Below, piece after piece: positions 40,228 to 49,265 of a DNA stretch of 64,000 nt. Each line of letters opens with the position of its first letter. The stretch's first letter is position 1. The notes beneath the pieces are model-generated. The model worked only from the letters and a program-made list of their open reading frames with translations. It did not search any database and was not told where the DNA came from. Position numbers and translations under genes: made by a program. This stretch comes from Bacillota bacterium (GTDB lineage Bacteria; Bacillota; Desulfotomaculia; Desulfotomaculales; Desulfallaceae), in the NCBI GenBank assembly GCA_023439185.1, contig JAEXOR010000033.1:1-64000 (forward strand). The letters run 5' to 3'.

Positions 40228-40392
40228 TTAGTCGTACGGGATGTAGCTGTGATGGGCAGTTTCCTTGCCGGTGGCATAAAACTCCAGGTTTTTCATTGCT
40301 TCTTTAATGCGGTTGGCGAAAATGCCTGAAAAAATGCCTATTACGGCGGTGATGCCCATAATGATGTAGAAAACGTTCCAATATTGATCCAA
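40228..40392 (-). CDS. Small single-helix membrane protein (54 aa)
   Basis: TTG 40392 is seven bases after GGAGGAGGAGGA. Product: MDQYWNVFYIIMGITAVIGI then FSGIFANRIKEAMKNLEFYA and a His-containing tail TGKETAHHSYIPYD. One N-terminal transmembrane helix and a cytoplasmic helix. Its own RBS and a terminator flank it. Function unknown. Confidence 0.65.
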   Translation of the reverse strand: MDQYWNVFYIIMGITAVIGIFSGIFANRIKEAMKNLEFYATGKETAHHSYIPYD

Positions 40393-40480
40393 CTGTTTTC
40401 CTCCTCCTCCGGCAGACGGCTTTTAATTAAATTTATCATTTTCACAGTCAATAAGTCAACCGGTGTGGCATAGTTTACAT

Positions 40481-40509
40481 TTGCGTAAACCGGGCAAATG
40501 ATTTATAAT
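40481..40509 (+). promoter_or_regulatory. Promoter of rnpB
   Basis: TTGCGT (40481-40486), 17-base spacer, TATAAT (40504-40509). Confidence 0.7.
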
Positions 40510-40530
40510 GCATATTGTATCAATTGAATA

Positions 40531-40890
40531 GAGCCAGAGTACGGTGAGCAATCGCTGCCGGACGGCGTATGCCGTGCGGTAGAGGAAAGTCGAGACACGC
40601 ACACCGGATGCCCGAGGGCAAACGGTGTAGTACGGCGCCCGGCGCAAGCCGGGGCAGGGCGACCTGACGACGGTAAAAGAAACCCCCGGGGTTTTAAGTA
40701 ACCGTAAAGTGCCACAGAAACCAGGTCACCGGGCAACCGGTGAGTGCAAGGGTAAACTCCGCCGGCGTGCAACCCAAATAGGCGGTCTTTGAACCGCGGG
40801 TAGGGGCACCCCGCAAGGGGAGGTATACCGGAAGGTATGCTTAGATAGATGATTGCTTAAACAGAATCTCGCTTACAGCCGGACTCTGGT
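40531..40890 (+). ncRNA. rnpB: RNase P RNA
   Basis: Catalytic RNA that trims the 5' ends of tRNA precursors. Conserved blocks: GGTAGAGGAAAGTCGAGACA near the 5' end, ACAGAAACCAGGTCACCGGG, GGGTAAACTCC, TAGATAGATGATTGC and the 3' ACAGAATCTCGCTTACA. The ends AGCCAGAGT (40532-40540) and ACTCTGGTT pair to close the molecule, and a run of eight T residues terminates it. Length about 360 nt is typical. Exact ends are estimates. Confidence 0.95.
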
Positions 40891-40949
40891 TTTTTTTTAA
40901 AATTACCGGTTGCCGGATTTTAAATTTAGACAGTTGTTTTACAAATTTT

Positions 40950-40978
40950 GTGACAATGTGCTATTATTATGTTATAAT
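40950..40978 (+). promoter_or_regulatory. Promoter of the 6S-like RNA
   Basis: GTGACA (40950-40955, five of six bases of TTGACA), 17-base spacer, TATAAT (40973-40978). Confidence 0.75.
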
Positions 40979-40987
40979 GCTTTTGAT

Positions 40988-41182
40988 CACAAATAAAATG
41001 ACCTGCTTGGCCCGTTGCCCCTTTGTTTTTCTAACCTACACATGAGTTTCGGGAGCCCACGGTCCTGTTGTCTATGCCAGGCCGCATCAGGCGGAAGGCA
41101 GAAACCACAGGCCGGCACCCACCTGGGAGAGGTGGGTTTTAGAAAAACAGTTGGTGACGACCCGGCGGGTATAACAGCTTAC
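40988..41182 (+). ncRNA. ssrS: Probable 6S RNA
   Basis: 6S RNA mimics an open promoter and sequesters housekeeping RNA polymerase. The stretch folds as one long rod: TTGTTTTTCTAA (41021-41032) pairs with TTAGAAAAACAG (41138-41149), and the inner arm CGGTCCTGTTG..TGCC with GGCA..CCACAGGCCGG. Between them is a large central bubble with CCTACACATGAGTTTCGGGA on the 5' side and, on the 3' side, the small hairpin ACCCACCTGGGAGAGGTGGGT (41118-41137), a known 6S feature. Own promoter and terminator. Ends are approximate. A different structured RNA cannot be excluded. Confidence 0.7.
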
Positions 41183-41225
41183 GACCCTTCGCTAAAATTT
41201 AAAGCGGGGGGTCTTGTTTTTTTTC
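41183..41225 (+). terminator. Terminator of the 6S-like RNA
   Basis: GACCC..CGCT / AGCG..GGGTC followed by TTGTTTTTTTT. Confidence 0.75.
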
Positions 41226-41302
41226 TTCCTTAGACAGGAAAATGTCGGGGCGACCGGGTAAAATCATTTTAAGATGATGCAAATGCCCGGGAGGGGAAAA
41301 CC

Positions 41303-44300
41303 GTGCGCTTAAGTATTGTAACCGGGAGGGCGGGAACCGGGAAAACCACCGGCTGCCTGCGGCAGATCGCCCGGGAGATGGCCGGGCAGCCTTTGGGCGT
41401 CCCGCTGATCATGCTGGTTCCCGAGCAGGCTTCTTTTCAAACGGAAAAGCAGTTGGCCAGGGTTACCGGCGCCGGCGGGTACTTGCGCGCCCAGGTGTTG
41501 GGTTTTCGCCGGCTGGCTTATCGGGTGCTCCAGGAAACGGGCGGCGGCAGCCGGGTGCCCCTGGGGGAAACCGGCAAAAGGATGATTTTGCGCCGGATGC
41601 TGGAAAACCGGCGGGATGAGCTGCGCATGTTTCACCGGGCTGCCGATCTGCCGGGTTTTGTGGACCAGTTGGCCGGCGCGCTGGGTGAGATGAAAATATA
41701 CCGGGTCGGTCCGGACGACCTGCAGAGGGCGCTGACGGCATTGCCGGGGTCCGGGGACGGCGCCGGCCTGGAAAAGAAGCTGCGGGATTTGCTGGTGCTA
41801 TGCGAAGATTTCGAGAACTTTATCCGGGGGCGTTTTACCGACCCCGATGACTACCTGACCCTGGCGGCCGAACAAATGCGTTTGTCCGGCTGGCTTGCCG
41901 GGGCGCGGGTGTGGGTGGACGGCTTCACCGGTTTTACCCCCCAGGAATACGACCTGCTGGCCGCTTTGATCCGGCGTTCGGCCGGTGTAACCGTGACCCT
42001 GTGCCTGCCGACCGAAGGGACGGAAGGGGAACCGGCGGAAACCGATCCCTTTTACCCGGTATGGGAAACATACAGCACCCTGGTAAACCTGGCGGCCCGG
42101 GAGAATGTGCCGGTAAAGCATATGCCGCTGCCCGGCGGGCGCGGGTATCGTTTTGTGTCCCCGGGACCGGCCCACCTGGAGGAGTTCTATTTCCGGCGGC
42201 AAATCGTTCCGGGAGAAGACCGGGGCGTGCAAATCATGGCCGCCGCCGACCGGCGCGCCGAAGTCGAGGGCATCGCCAGGGAGATGATCCGGCTTTGCCG
42301 CGACCGGGGATACCGCTGGCGGGACATGGTGGTGCTGCTGCGGGAAGCGGATTCGTACGCCGGCCTGATGGAGTCGGTTTTCAGCGATTACGGCATCCCC
42401 TTTTTCCTGGATCATAAACGCACGGTGCTGCACCATCCGCTGGTGGAGCTTTTCCGGGCCGCCCTGGAAACGGTGTCCGGCAACTGGCCCTACGACCCGG
42501 TATTCCGTTACCTGAAAACGGACCTGGCGCCGGTGACCAGGGAGGAAGCGGACCGGCTGGAAAATTACGTCCTGGCCCACGGCATCCGGGGCGGACGCTG
42601 GACCGACGGGCGTCCGTGGCAGTACCGGCGCCGGCTGACCCTGGAAGAGGACACCGAGGCCACTACGGCGGAAGAAAGGGAACTGGATGAATTAAACGCC
42701 ATCCGGGACCGGGCGTCGGCAGCCCTGTACCATTTGCAGCAGCGGCTGGCCGGGGCCGTTTGCGTGAAGGACTATGCCGGAGCGCTGTACGGTTTGCTTG
42801 ATGAGCTGGACGTGCCGTCCAGGCTGGAGGAATGGAGCGTGGCCGCGGCCGGCGAGGGCCGGCTGGAGGCGGCCGGGGAGCACGCCCAGGTCTGGGACGA
42901 CGTAGTGCTGCTGCTGGACGAACTGGTGGAAGCTCTGGGCGATGAACAGATGAGCCTGCGACAGTTTACCAGGGTACTGGAAGCTGGTTTCGCTTCCATC
43001 CGGCTGGGGCTGATCCCGCCCGGTCTGGACCAGGTGGTGGTGGGTTCCCTGGAGCGCTCACGAAGCCCCGAGGTCAAGGCGGCCTTCGTGCCCGGCGTTA
43101 ATGAGGGGGTACTGCCCGCCCGGGTATTTGAACAGGGCCTGTTCACCGAAGGCGAGCGTGAGCGCTTGCGGGATACGGGTCTGCGTTTGGCCCCCGGCGC
43201 GCGCCGCCGCGCTTTTGACGAACAGTACATTGTTTACCAGGCCCTGACCCGGGCCGGTGAACGGCTGGTGATTTCGTATCCCCTGGCCGACACTGAGGGG
43301 CGGTCGCTGAAACCGTCGCCTGTGGTGCGGCGGCTGCATGAACTGTTTCCTGAATTGCGGGAAGGAACATGGGCCCAGGAGCCGGGAGAACGGGGGTCCG
43401 ACGATATGGAATTCGTCAGCCGTTCCGGGCGCTGCCTGACCTACCTGGCGGGCAGGTTGAGGGATGCCTTTGCCGGGCGGGAGATCGATCCCCTGTGGTG
43501 GGACGTATATAACTGGTTCGTTAAAGAAAACGGTAATCCGCTGTTTAAACCGGTGATCATGAGCCTGTCCGGAAACTATCGCGAGGAGCGCCTGCCCCGG
43601 GAATTAAGCCGGCGTCTATACGGGCAGCCCTTTAAAACCAGCGTGTCGGCCCTGGAGAAATATTATTCCTGCGCCTACGCGCACTATCTGGCTTACGGTC
43701 TGCGGCTGAAGGAACGGGAGGTTTTTCGCCTGGAGGCGCCGGACATGGGGCAGTTTTTCCATGCCGCGCTGAAAATTTTTGCCCAGCGGCTGCTGGACCG
43801 GGGCTTGGACTGGGGTGAGCTTGGCGCGGAACAATGCCGCCGCCTGGCCGGGGACGTGGTGGACGAACTGGCCCCCCGGCTGCAGAGCGAGATTTTACTC
43901 AGCTCGGCCCGGCACCGTTATTTAAGCGGCAAGCTCAAACGGGTGGTCCAGCGCTCGGCTCTGGTGCTGTCCGAACACGCCAGGCGCGGAGAGTTTCGCC
44001 CGGTGGGGCTGGAGCTTGCCTTCGGCATGCGGGGCGGGTTGGAAGGGGTAACCTTTGCCCTGCCCGACGGAAACGAAATGATTCTCCGGGGCTGCATCGA
44101 CCGGGTGGACGCGGCGGACGCCGGCGCGGAAGGTGTATATTTGAGGATCATCGACTACAAATCCGGTTATGCCTCCGTTAAGCTGGACGACATCTGGCAG
44201 GGCCTGAAGCTGCAGCTCCTGGCCTACCTGGATGTGGCGCTGCGTTACGCCAGCCGGTTAACCGGCAAAGAGGGGCTGCCCGGCGCGGTGCTGTACTTCA

Positions 44301-44785
44301 GGGTGGACGACCCGCTGGTGATAACCGAAGGCGAGCCGGTGGAGGACGCCGAGCTCGGGCAGCGGCTGCTGCGCAAGCTGAAAATGAACGGCCTGGTGCT
44401 GGCGGACCGGACCCTGGTGGATAAACTGGACGCCGAAGCCGGCGGGACGTCGGATTTGGTGCCGGTGGGAATAAAAAAAGACGGCACTTTTACCGCTTAT
44501 TCATCCGTGGTGGACGGCAGGGATTTTAAACTGCTGACGTCGCTGCTGCGCAAAAGGCTGGTCTGCGCCGGTGACGAAATCATGGCCGGGGTTAAGGAGA
44601 TCAACCCTTACCGCAAGGGTGGCCGCCGCGCCTGCCGGTTTTGCTCCTTTAAGCCGGTTTGCCGGTTTGACCCCCTGCTGCCGGGCAGCACGTACCGGGT
44701 GCTGAAAATAGAAAAGAATGCCGGGGTGCTTGAAAAAATCAGGCGTGAATTGGAGGTGGCGGCTGATGGCCGAATGGACCCGTGA
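41303..44785 (+). CDS. addB: AddAB helicase-nuclease, subunit AddB
   Basis: 1160 residues. Part of the RecBCD-like complex that resects double-strand breaks and responds to Chi. Walker A GRAGTGKTT at 8-16 in the N-terminal helicase-like half. The C-terminal nuclease has RIIDYKSG. The [4Fe-4S] cluster cysteines are seen: one in LEKYYSCAYAHYLAYGL and three in CRFCSFKPVC near the end. GTG start follows GGGAGGGG. Overlaps addA by 20 bp, so the subunits are coupled. Confidence 0.95.
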   Translation: MRLSIVTGRAGTGKTTGCLRQIAREMAGQPLGVPLIMLVPEQASFQTEKQLARVTGAGGYLRAQVLGFRRLAYRVLQETGGGSRVPLGETGKRMILRRMLENRRDELRMFHRAADLPGFVDQLAGALGEMKIYRVGPDDLQRALTALPGSGDGAGLEKKLRDLLVLCEDFENFIRGRFTDPDDYLTLAAEQMRLSGWLAGARVWVDGFTGFTPQEYDLLAALIRRSAGVTVTLCLPTEGTEGEPAETDPFYPVWETYSTLVNLAARENVPVKHMPLPGGRGYRFVSPGPAHLEEFYFRRQIVPGEDRGVQIMAAADRRAEVEGIAREMIRLCRDRGYRWRDMVVLLREADSYAGLMESVFSDYGIPFFLDHKRTVLHHPLVELFRAALETVSGNWPYDPVFRYLKTDLAPVTREEADRLENYVLAHGIRGGRWTDGRPWQYRRRLTLEEDTEATTAEERELDELNAIRDRASAALYHLQQRLAGAVCVKDYAGALYGLLDELDVPSRLEEWSVAAAGEGRLEAAGEHAQVWDDVVLLLDELVEALGDEQMSLRQFTRVLEAGFASIRLGLIPPGLDQVVVGSLERSRSPEVKAAFVPGVNEGVLPARVFEQGLFTEGERERLRDTGLRLAPGARRRAFDEQYIVYQALTRAGERLVISYPLADTEGRSLKPSPVVRRLHELFPELREGTWAQEPGERGSDDMEFVSRSGRCLTYLAGRLRDAFAGREIDPLWWDVYNWFVKENGNPLFKPVIMSLSGNYREERLPRELSRRLYGQPFKTSVSALEKYYSCAYAHYLAYGLRLKEREVFRLEAPDMGQFFHAALKIFAQRLLDRGLDWGELGAEQCRRLAGDVVDELAPRLQSEILLSSARHRYLSGKLKRVVQRSALVLSEHARRGEFRPVGLELAFGMRGGLEGVTFALPDGNEMILRGCIDRVDAADAGAEGVYLRIIDYKSGYASVKLDDIWQGLKLQLLAYLDVALRYASRLTGKEGLPGAVLYFRVDDPLVITEGEPVEDAELGQRLLRKLKMNGLVLADRTLVDKLDAEAGGTSDLVPVGIKKDGTFTAYSSVVDGRDFKLLTSLLRKRLVCAGDEIMAGVKEINPYRKGGRRACRFCSFKPVCRFDPLLPGSTYRVLKIEKNAGVLEKIRRELEVAADGRMDP

Positions 44786-47700
44786 ACAACTGGAAGCCAT
44801 CACCAGCCGGGACCGGCGGATTTTAGTGTCCGCGGCGGCCGGCTCGGGCAAAACCAGTGTGTTGGTGGAGCGGATCGTCAGGCGCGTCACCGACCCCGTC
44901 GCTCCGGTGGACGTGGACCGGTTGCTGGTGGTTACCTTTACCAACGGCGCGGCGGCTGAAATGCGCGAGCGCATTGGCCGGGCGGTCAACGCCGCCCTGG
45001 AGCGCAGCCCCGGTTCGACACACCTGGGCCGGCAGCAGACGCTGCTGCAGCGGGCTTCCATCAGCACCATTCACTCATTTTGCCTGGATGTAATCCGCCA
45101 GCACTTTTACCGCCTGGAATTGGACCCGGTGTTCAGAGTGATGGACGAAACAGAGGCGGCCATGCTGCAGCTGGATGTGCTGGATGATGTGCTGGAGCAG
45201 TATTACGCCGCGGAAAACGCTGAATTCCTGCGTCTGGCTGATTGCTACGGCGGTTCCAAGGACGACGGCGGAGTGCAGGAGCTGGTGCTGCAGTTATATA
45301 AATTTTCCCGCAGTACACCCCGGCCGGATGCCTGGCTGGCCAAATTGCCCGATGCCTTTGACCTCCCGGAAGACGCCGCGTTGGACAATTTGCCCTGGTT
45401 CAGGGTTTTAACAACCAGCGTGCGCAACGAAATCGCCGCCGCCCGGAGCATGACCGCGCTGGCCGCGGGAATAGCGGCCCGGCCCGGCGGCCCGGCCCCC
45501 TACCTGGCCGCCCTGGAAAAGGACCGGGTGTTGCTGGATGAACTGGCCGGGGCCTGTGACGCCGGCTGGGAGGCGCTTTACCACCGGTTTGGCGGCCTGT
45601 CCTTTGCCGGCTTGGCCCGCTGCCGCAAAGAGGAGGCCGATGAAAAACTTGTCCGGTCGGTGAAGAAAACACGCGAGGCAATGAAGAAAAAAATTCAGGG
45701 GCTGCAAAATAAGTATTTTCACCGCCCGCCGGCCGATCTGCTGGCCGACTTGCGCAGCCTGACCGGTCCGGCCCAAACCCTGACGGAGTTGGTGCGGCAT
45801 TTTGCCGACCGCTACCGCCAGGCCAAGCTGGAACGCGCGGTGGTGGACTTTAACGACCTGGAACACTATGCCCTGGGGATTTTGGCCGAGGACGATTCAA
45901 CCCGGCCTTCACCGGTGGCGTTGGAACTGCGGCAGCGTTACGCCGAAGTGCTGGTGGACGAATATCAGGACATCAACGCCGTGCAGGAGACCATCCTCAA
46001 CCTGCTTACCGGCGACGGCGGGGACGCTCCGGGCCTGTTCATGGTGGGTGACGTTAAGCAAAGCATCTACCGTTTCAGGCTGGCCGAACCCGGCCTCTTC
46101 CTGGCCAAGTACAACCGGTTTGCCAACGAATCCGGCGCCGGGCGGCTGGTCAACCTGGCCCGGAATTTCCGCAGCCGGCGCCAGGTGGTGGAAGCTGTTA
46201 ATTATGTCTTTCGCCAGGTCATGACCCCGGCGGTGGGGGAGATGGAATACGACCGGCGGGCCGAGCTGGCCTACGGCGCCGAATACCCTCCCCTGCCCGG
46301 AGAAACCGGCGCTGATGTCGAACTGCTTCTGATAGACAATACGCCGGATGATGCTACGGACGGGCGGGAAGAACTTTCGGACGAAGTGGAGCAGCGGGAA
46401 GAAGGACCCGTGGAGGAGCCCGAAGAGGAACCGGATAACCTGCAGGTGGAAGCCCGTACCGTGGCCCGCCGGATCATCGAGCTGGTGGAAAGCGGGCATC
46501 CGGTGTGCGGCCATGACGGGGGATATCGCCCGGTGACTTACCGGGACATGGTGGTGCTGATGCGGGCCGCCGTCGGCCGGGCCAACACCTTTGTGGAAGA
46601 GTTTCGCAGGCTGGGCATACCGGCTTACGCCGAGCTGACCACCGGATACTTCGAGGCCACCGAGGTGGAGACAATGCTCGCCCTGCTGAGGGTGATCGAC
46701 AACCCGCGCCAGGACGTGCCCCTGGCGGCGGTGCTGACCTCGGCGGCGGGGGGCTTTGGTTCCGACGATCTGGCGCGGATCAGGCTGGCCGGCGGGAGCG
46801 GCGACTTTTACGACGCCCTGGTGAAGACCGCCCGGGAGGGGGACGGGGAACTGCCCCGCCGCCTGGACAGGTTTTTACGTCAGTTGGATCGTTGGCGCAC
46901 TCTGGCCCGCCAGAGCGCTTTGCCGGAGCTGATCTGGGCCTTATACCGGGAAACCGGCTATTACGACTACGTGGGCGGCCTGCCGGGCGGCAGCCAGCGG
47001 CAGGCCAACCTGCGGGCGCTGCACCAGCGGGCCGGACAGTTCGAGGCCACCGCGTACAGGGGTTTGTTCCGCTTCCTGCGCTTTATCGAGCGGCTGCGCC
47101 GGAGCGAGGGCGACATGGGTACGGCCCGGGCCCTGGGCGAGAATGAAAACGTAGTGCGCATTATGAGCATCCACAAAAGCAAGGGGCTTGAATTTCCCGT
47201 GGTTATAACGGCCGGCCTGGGTAAGAAGTTTAACGCCGCAAATCTGAATAAGAACGTACTGCTGCACCGCGATATGGGGCTGGGTTTCCAACTGGTGGAC
47301 CCGGAAAGACGGGTCGCCTATCCCACCGTGGCCAAACTGGCGGTGCGGGAAAAAATGCGTTCCGAAGAACTGGCTGAAGAAATGCGGCTGTTTTACGTGG
47401 CCATGACCAGGGCTAAAGAGAAGCTGATCCTGGTTGGCGCCGTCTCCAAACTGGAAGATGCCGCCGCCCGGTGGTGTGCGGCGCTGGGGACGGAGGGCTT
47501 CCGGCTGCCGGATTGGTTGGCCGCCCGGGCGGACACTTATCTGGACTGGTTGTGCCCGGCCTTGGCCGGGCACCAGGACGGAGCGCCGCTGCGGGAACTG
47601 GCCGGCCTGGCGGAAACCGTGCCGGTACCCGCCGGGGAAATCGCGTCACGCTGGGTGGTGCGTTTTACCGGTGGCAAGGGCGGCGACATGCATGACTCAT

Positions 47701-48512
47701 CGGTTCCGGCGGAGGAATACCGCCGGGCGGTGTCGAAACTGCAGCCGGTGCCCCTGACCGGGCCACGATCAGAAGAGGTGGAAGCGCGTTTGGACTGGGT
47801 TTATCCTCATCACCGGTCGCATCTCGTGGCGGCCCGGGCGACGGTAACCGCGTTGAAGAGCTTACATAGCGGTGAAGAGGAAAAAGAGAACAAACGGGAG
47901 ATATTCCGGGCCGATGCTGCTGTCAAGCCTGCTTTCATTCAGCAGCGCGAGGGGTTGACCGCCGCCGCCCGGGGTACGGCGCTGCACCTGGTAATGCAGT
48001 TGTTGGATCTGAACGGTGATTTGTCGGCGGACGGGATTAAGAACCAGATGGCTCTGATGGCGGAGCGGGAGCAAGTGCTGCCGGAACAGGCGGCGGCGGT
48101 GGAGCCCGAAGCGGTGGCCGAGTTTTTCAGCAGTCCGCTGGGTCGCCGGGTGCTGGCCGGCCGGCGGGTGTACCGGGAGCAGCCCTTTACCCTGGCCCTG
48201 CCCCTGCGGGATATATATCCGGATGCCGGAGGCGCCGGTGCCGAAGCGGATACCGTACTGGTCCAGGGTATTATCGATTGCCTGGTGGAGGAAGAAGGCG
48301 GGCTGCTGGTGGTGGACTACAAAACCGATTACTGCACCCCGGAAACCCTGCCGCAGTTGGTGGAGCGGTACCGGTACCAGGTGGAGCTATATGCCCGGGC
48401 GGCGGAGTCCCTTACCGGCTTGCCTGTGACAGACCGGTATTTATACCTGTTTTATCTGCGGGAATATATAAAGATTGGGAATAATTTAACCTTCCGGTTC
48501 GCAAAATATTAA
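44766..48512 (+). CDS. addA: AddAB helicase-nuclease, subunit AddA
   Basis: 1248 residues of the UvrD-like SF1 helicase fold with a C-terminal RecB nuclease. Motif I SAAAGSGKTSVLVERI at about 20-35, motif II VDEYQDINAVQ, motif VI VAMTRAKEKLILVG, nuclease LLVVDYKTDYC near 1200. ATG 44766 has GGAGGTGG upstream inside addB; the frame extends further back without RBS. A Glu-rich insertion (about 535-565) is unusually acidic. Forms the active enzyme with AddB. Confidence 0.96.
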   Translation: MAEWTREQLEAITSRDRRILVSAAAGSGKTSVLVERIVRRVTDPVAPVDVDRLLVVTFTNGAAAEMRERIGRAVNAALERSPGSTHLGRQQTLLQRASISTIHSFCLDVIRQHFYRLELDPVFRVMDETEAAMLQLDVLDDVLEQYYAAENAEFLRLADCYGGSKDDGGVQELVLQLYKFSRSTPRPDAWLAKLPDAFDLPEDAALDNLPWFRVLTTSVRNEIAAARSMTALAAGIAARPGGPAPYLAALEKDRVLLDELAGACDAGWEALYHRFGGLSFAGLARCRKEEADEKLVRSVKKTREAMKKKIQGLQNKYFHRPPADLLADLRSLTGPAQTLTELVRHFADRYRQAKLERAVVDFNDLEHYALGILAEDDSTRPSPVALELRQRYAEVLVDEYQDINAVQETILNLLTGDGGDAPGLFMVGDVKQSIYRFRLAEPGLFLAKYNRFANESGAGRLVNLARNFRSRRQVVEAVNYVFRQVMTPAVGEMEYDRRAELAYGAEYPPLPGETGADVELLLIDNTPDDATDGREELSDEVEQREEGPVEEPEEEPDNLQVEARTVARRIIELVESGHPVCGHDGGYRPVTYRDMVVLMRAAVGRANTFVEEFRRLGIPAYAELTTGYFEATEVETMLALLRVIDNPRQDVPLAAVLTSAAGGFGSDDLARIRLAGGSGDFYDALVKTAREGDGELPRRLDRFLRQLDRWRTLARQSALPELIWALYRETGYYDYVGGLPGGSQRQANLRALHQRAGQFEATAYRGLFRFLRFIERLRRSEGDMGTARALGENENVVRIMSIHKSKGLEFPVVITAGLGKKFNAANLNKNVLLHRDMGLGFQLVDPERRVAYPTVAKLAVREKMRSEELAEEMRLFYVAMTRAKEKLILVGAVSKLEDAAARWCAALGTEGFRLPDWLAARADTYLDWLCPALAGHQDGAPLRELAGLAETVPVPAGEIASRWVVRFTGGKGGDMHDSSVPAEEYRRAVSKLQPVPLTGPRSEEVEARLDWVYPHHRSHLVAARATVTALKSLHSGEEEKENKREIFRADAAVKPAFIQQREGLTAAARGTALHLVMQLLDLNGDLSADGIKNQMALMAEREQVLPEQAAAVEPEAVAEFFSSPLGRRVLAGRRVYREQPFTLALPLRDIYPDAGGAGAEADTVLVQGIIDCLVEEEGGLLVVDYKTDYCTPETLPQLVERYRYQVELYARAAESLTGLPVTDRYLYLFYLREYIKIGNNLTFRFAKY

Positions 48513-48528
48513 CCGGGAGGTGTTAAAA

Positions 48529-48789
48529 ATGGAAGTTGAATCCGGATGGCAGGCCTGGAAAAACATGCTGGGCAAAATTGTCAATGCAGCGGAGTCGGTG
48601 GGAATGTCCAATGACCGGGTTAATAACGCGGCCTACCGGGTCGGTGATTTCTTTGCCGGCAATTTTGACCCCGATAACCGTGAACAAAGAGTGCTGAAAG
48701 AACTGTGGGACGAGGCGGACGAGGAACAAAAACAAGTTCTGGCCACTTTAATGGTCCGGGTGGTGGAAAAAACCCAACCCCGGCATTAA
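48529..48789 (+). CDS. DUF3243 family protein
   Basis: 86 residues, the usual length for this Firmicutes family (YmfJ of Bacillus). Characteristic WQAWKNMLGKIVNAAESVGMS and YRVGDFFAGNFDPDNREQRVLKELWD. All helical, cytoplasmic, function unknown. ATG 48529 follows GGGAGGTG, 16 bp after addA, so it is probably the third gene of the addBA operon. Confidence 0.92.
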   Translation: MEVESGWQAWKNMLGKIVNAAESVGMSNDRVNNAAYRVGDFFAGNFDPDNREQRVLKELWDEADEEQKQVLATLMVRVVEKTQPRH

Positions 48790-48832
48790 GTGCGGTAGTA
48801 CCTGTAGGAGCGCCCTTACGCTTGTTGTTAAA

Positions 48833-48897
48833 GATGCCTGGTGTTAAAAGTTAAAAGCTGCGTTTTTTGCAGCTTTTAACTTTTAACACCAGGCATC
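48833..48897. repeat. Long perfect hairpin, copy 2
   Basis: A 29-bp left arm (48833-48861), seven-base loop and perfect right arm (48869-48897). The core matches the hairpin at 27150-27210; the outer GATG/CATC bases differ from that copy's TT/AA yet still pair. Just before it, 48803-48820 is a degraded GTAGGAGCGCCC repeat. Confidence 0.85.
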
Positions 48898-49205
48898 AAA
48901 GCCGACCACTCAGCCTTCAGAGGGGGATTTTTTTGTGATAAAAAATTTTCTTTGCAGGCAGGAAATATTGAATCATTGTTGAATTAAATTTGTTGTAGTA
49001 TGCAGCATGGTGACGGGGTTTTTTGAATTACTATATAAATAGTTGAAATAAATGGTTGAACGGTTGTACGGTAGGTATAAGGATGCGTTGCTTCCGGCTG
49101 TTCGGAAGCCTGTCCCTTTGAAATCAATTCCGCTTACCTGTCATTAATCGGTTATACGCCGGGTCAAGTGGTATTTGTATTTTATGGGACGAAAATCGCA
49201 GTTAT
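48898..49205 (+). other. Non-coding stretch upstream of the TRAP transporter
   Basis: No gene is visible. It holds a small hairpin GCTTCC / GGAAGC (49091-49110) and AT-rich sequence. No known riboswitch consensus could be recognised. Because an intrinsic terminator follows at 49206, it may be the leader of the dctPQM operon or an independent small RNA. Confidence 0.4.
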
Positions 49206-49230
49206 AAACTCCTACGGGAGTTTTTTATTT
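49206..49230 (+). terminator. Intrinsic terminator in the dctP leader
   Basis: AAACTCC-TACG-GGAGTTT followed by a T-rich tail, ending about 20 bases before the dctP ribosome-binding site. A terminator here implies attenuation or the end of an upstream RNA. Confidence 0.75.
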
Positions 49231-49265
49231 TTTATACATACAAATCAGGAGGGGGAAAGAAGAAT

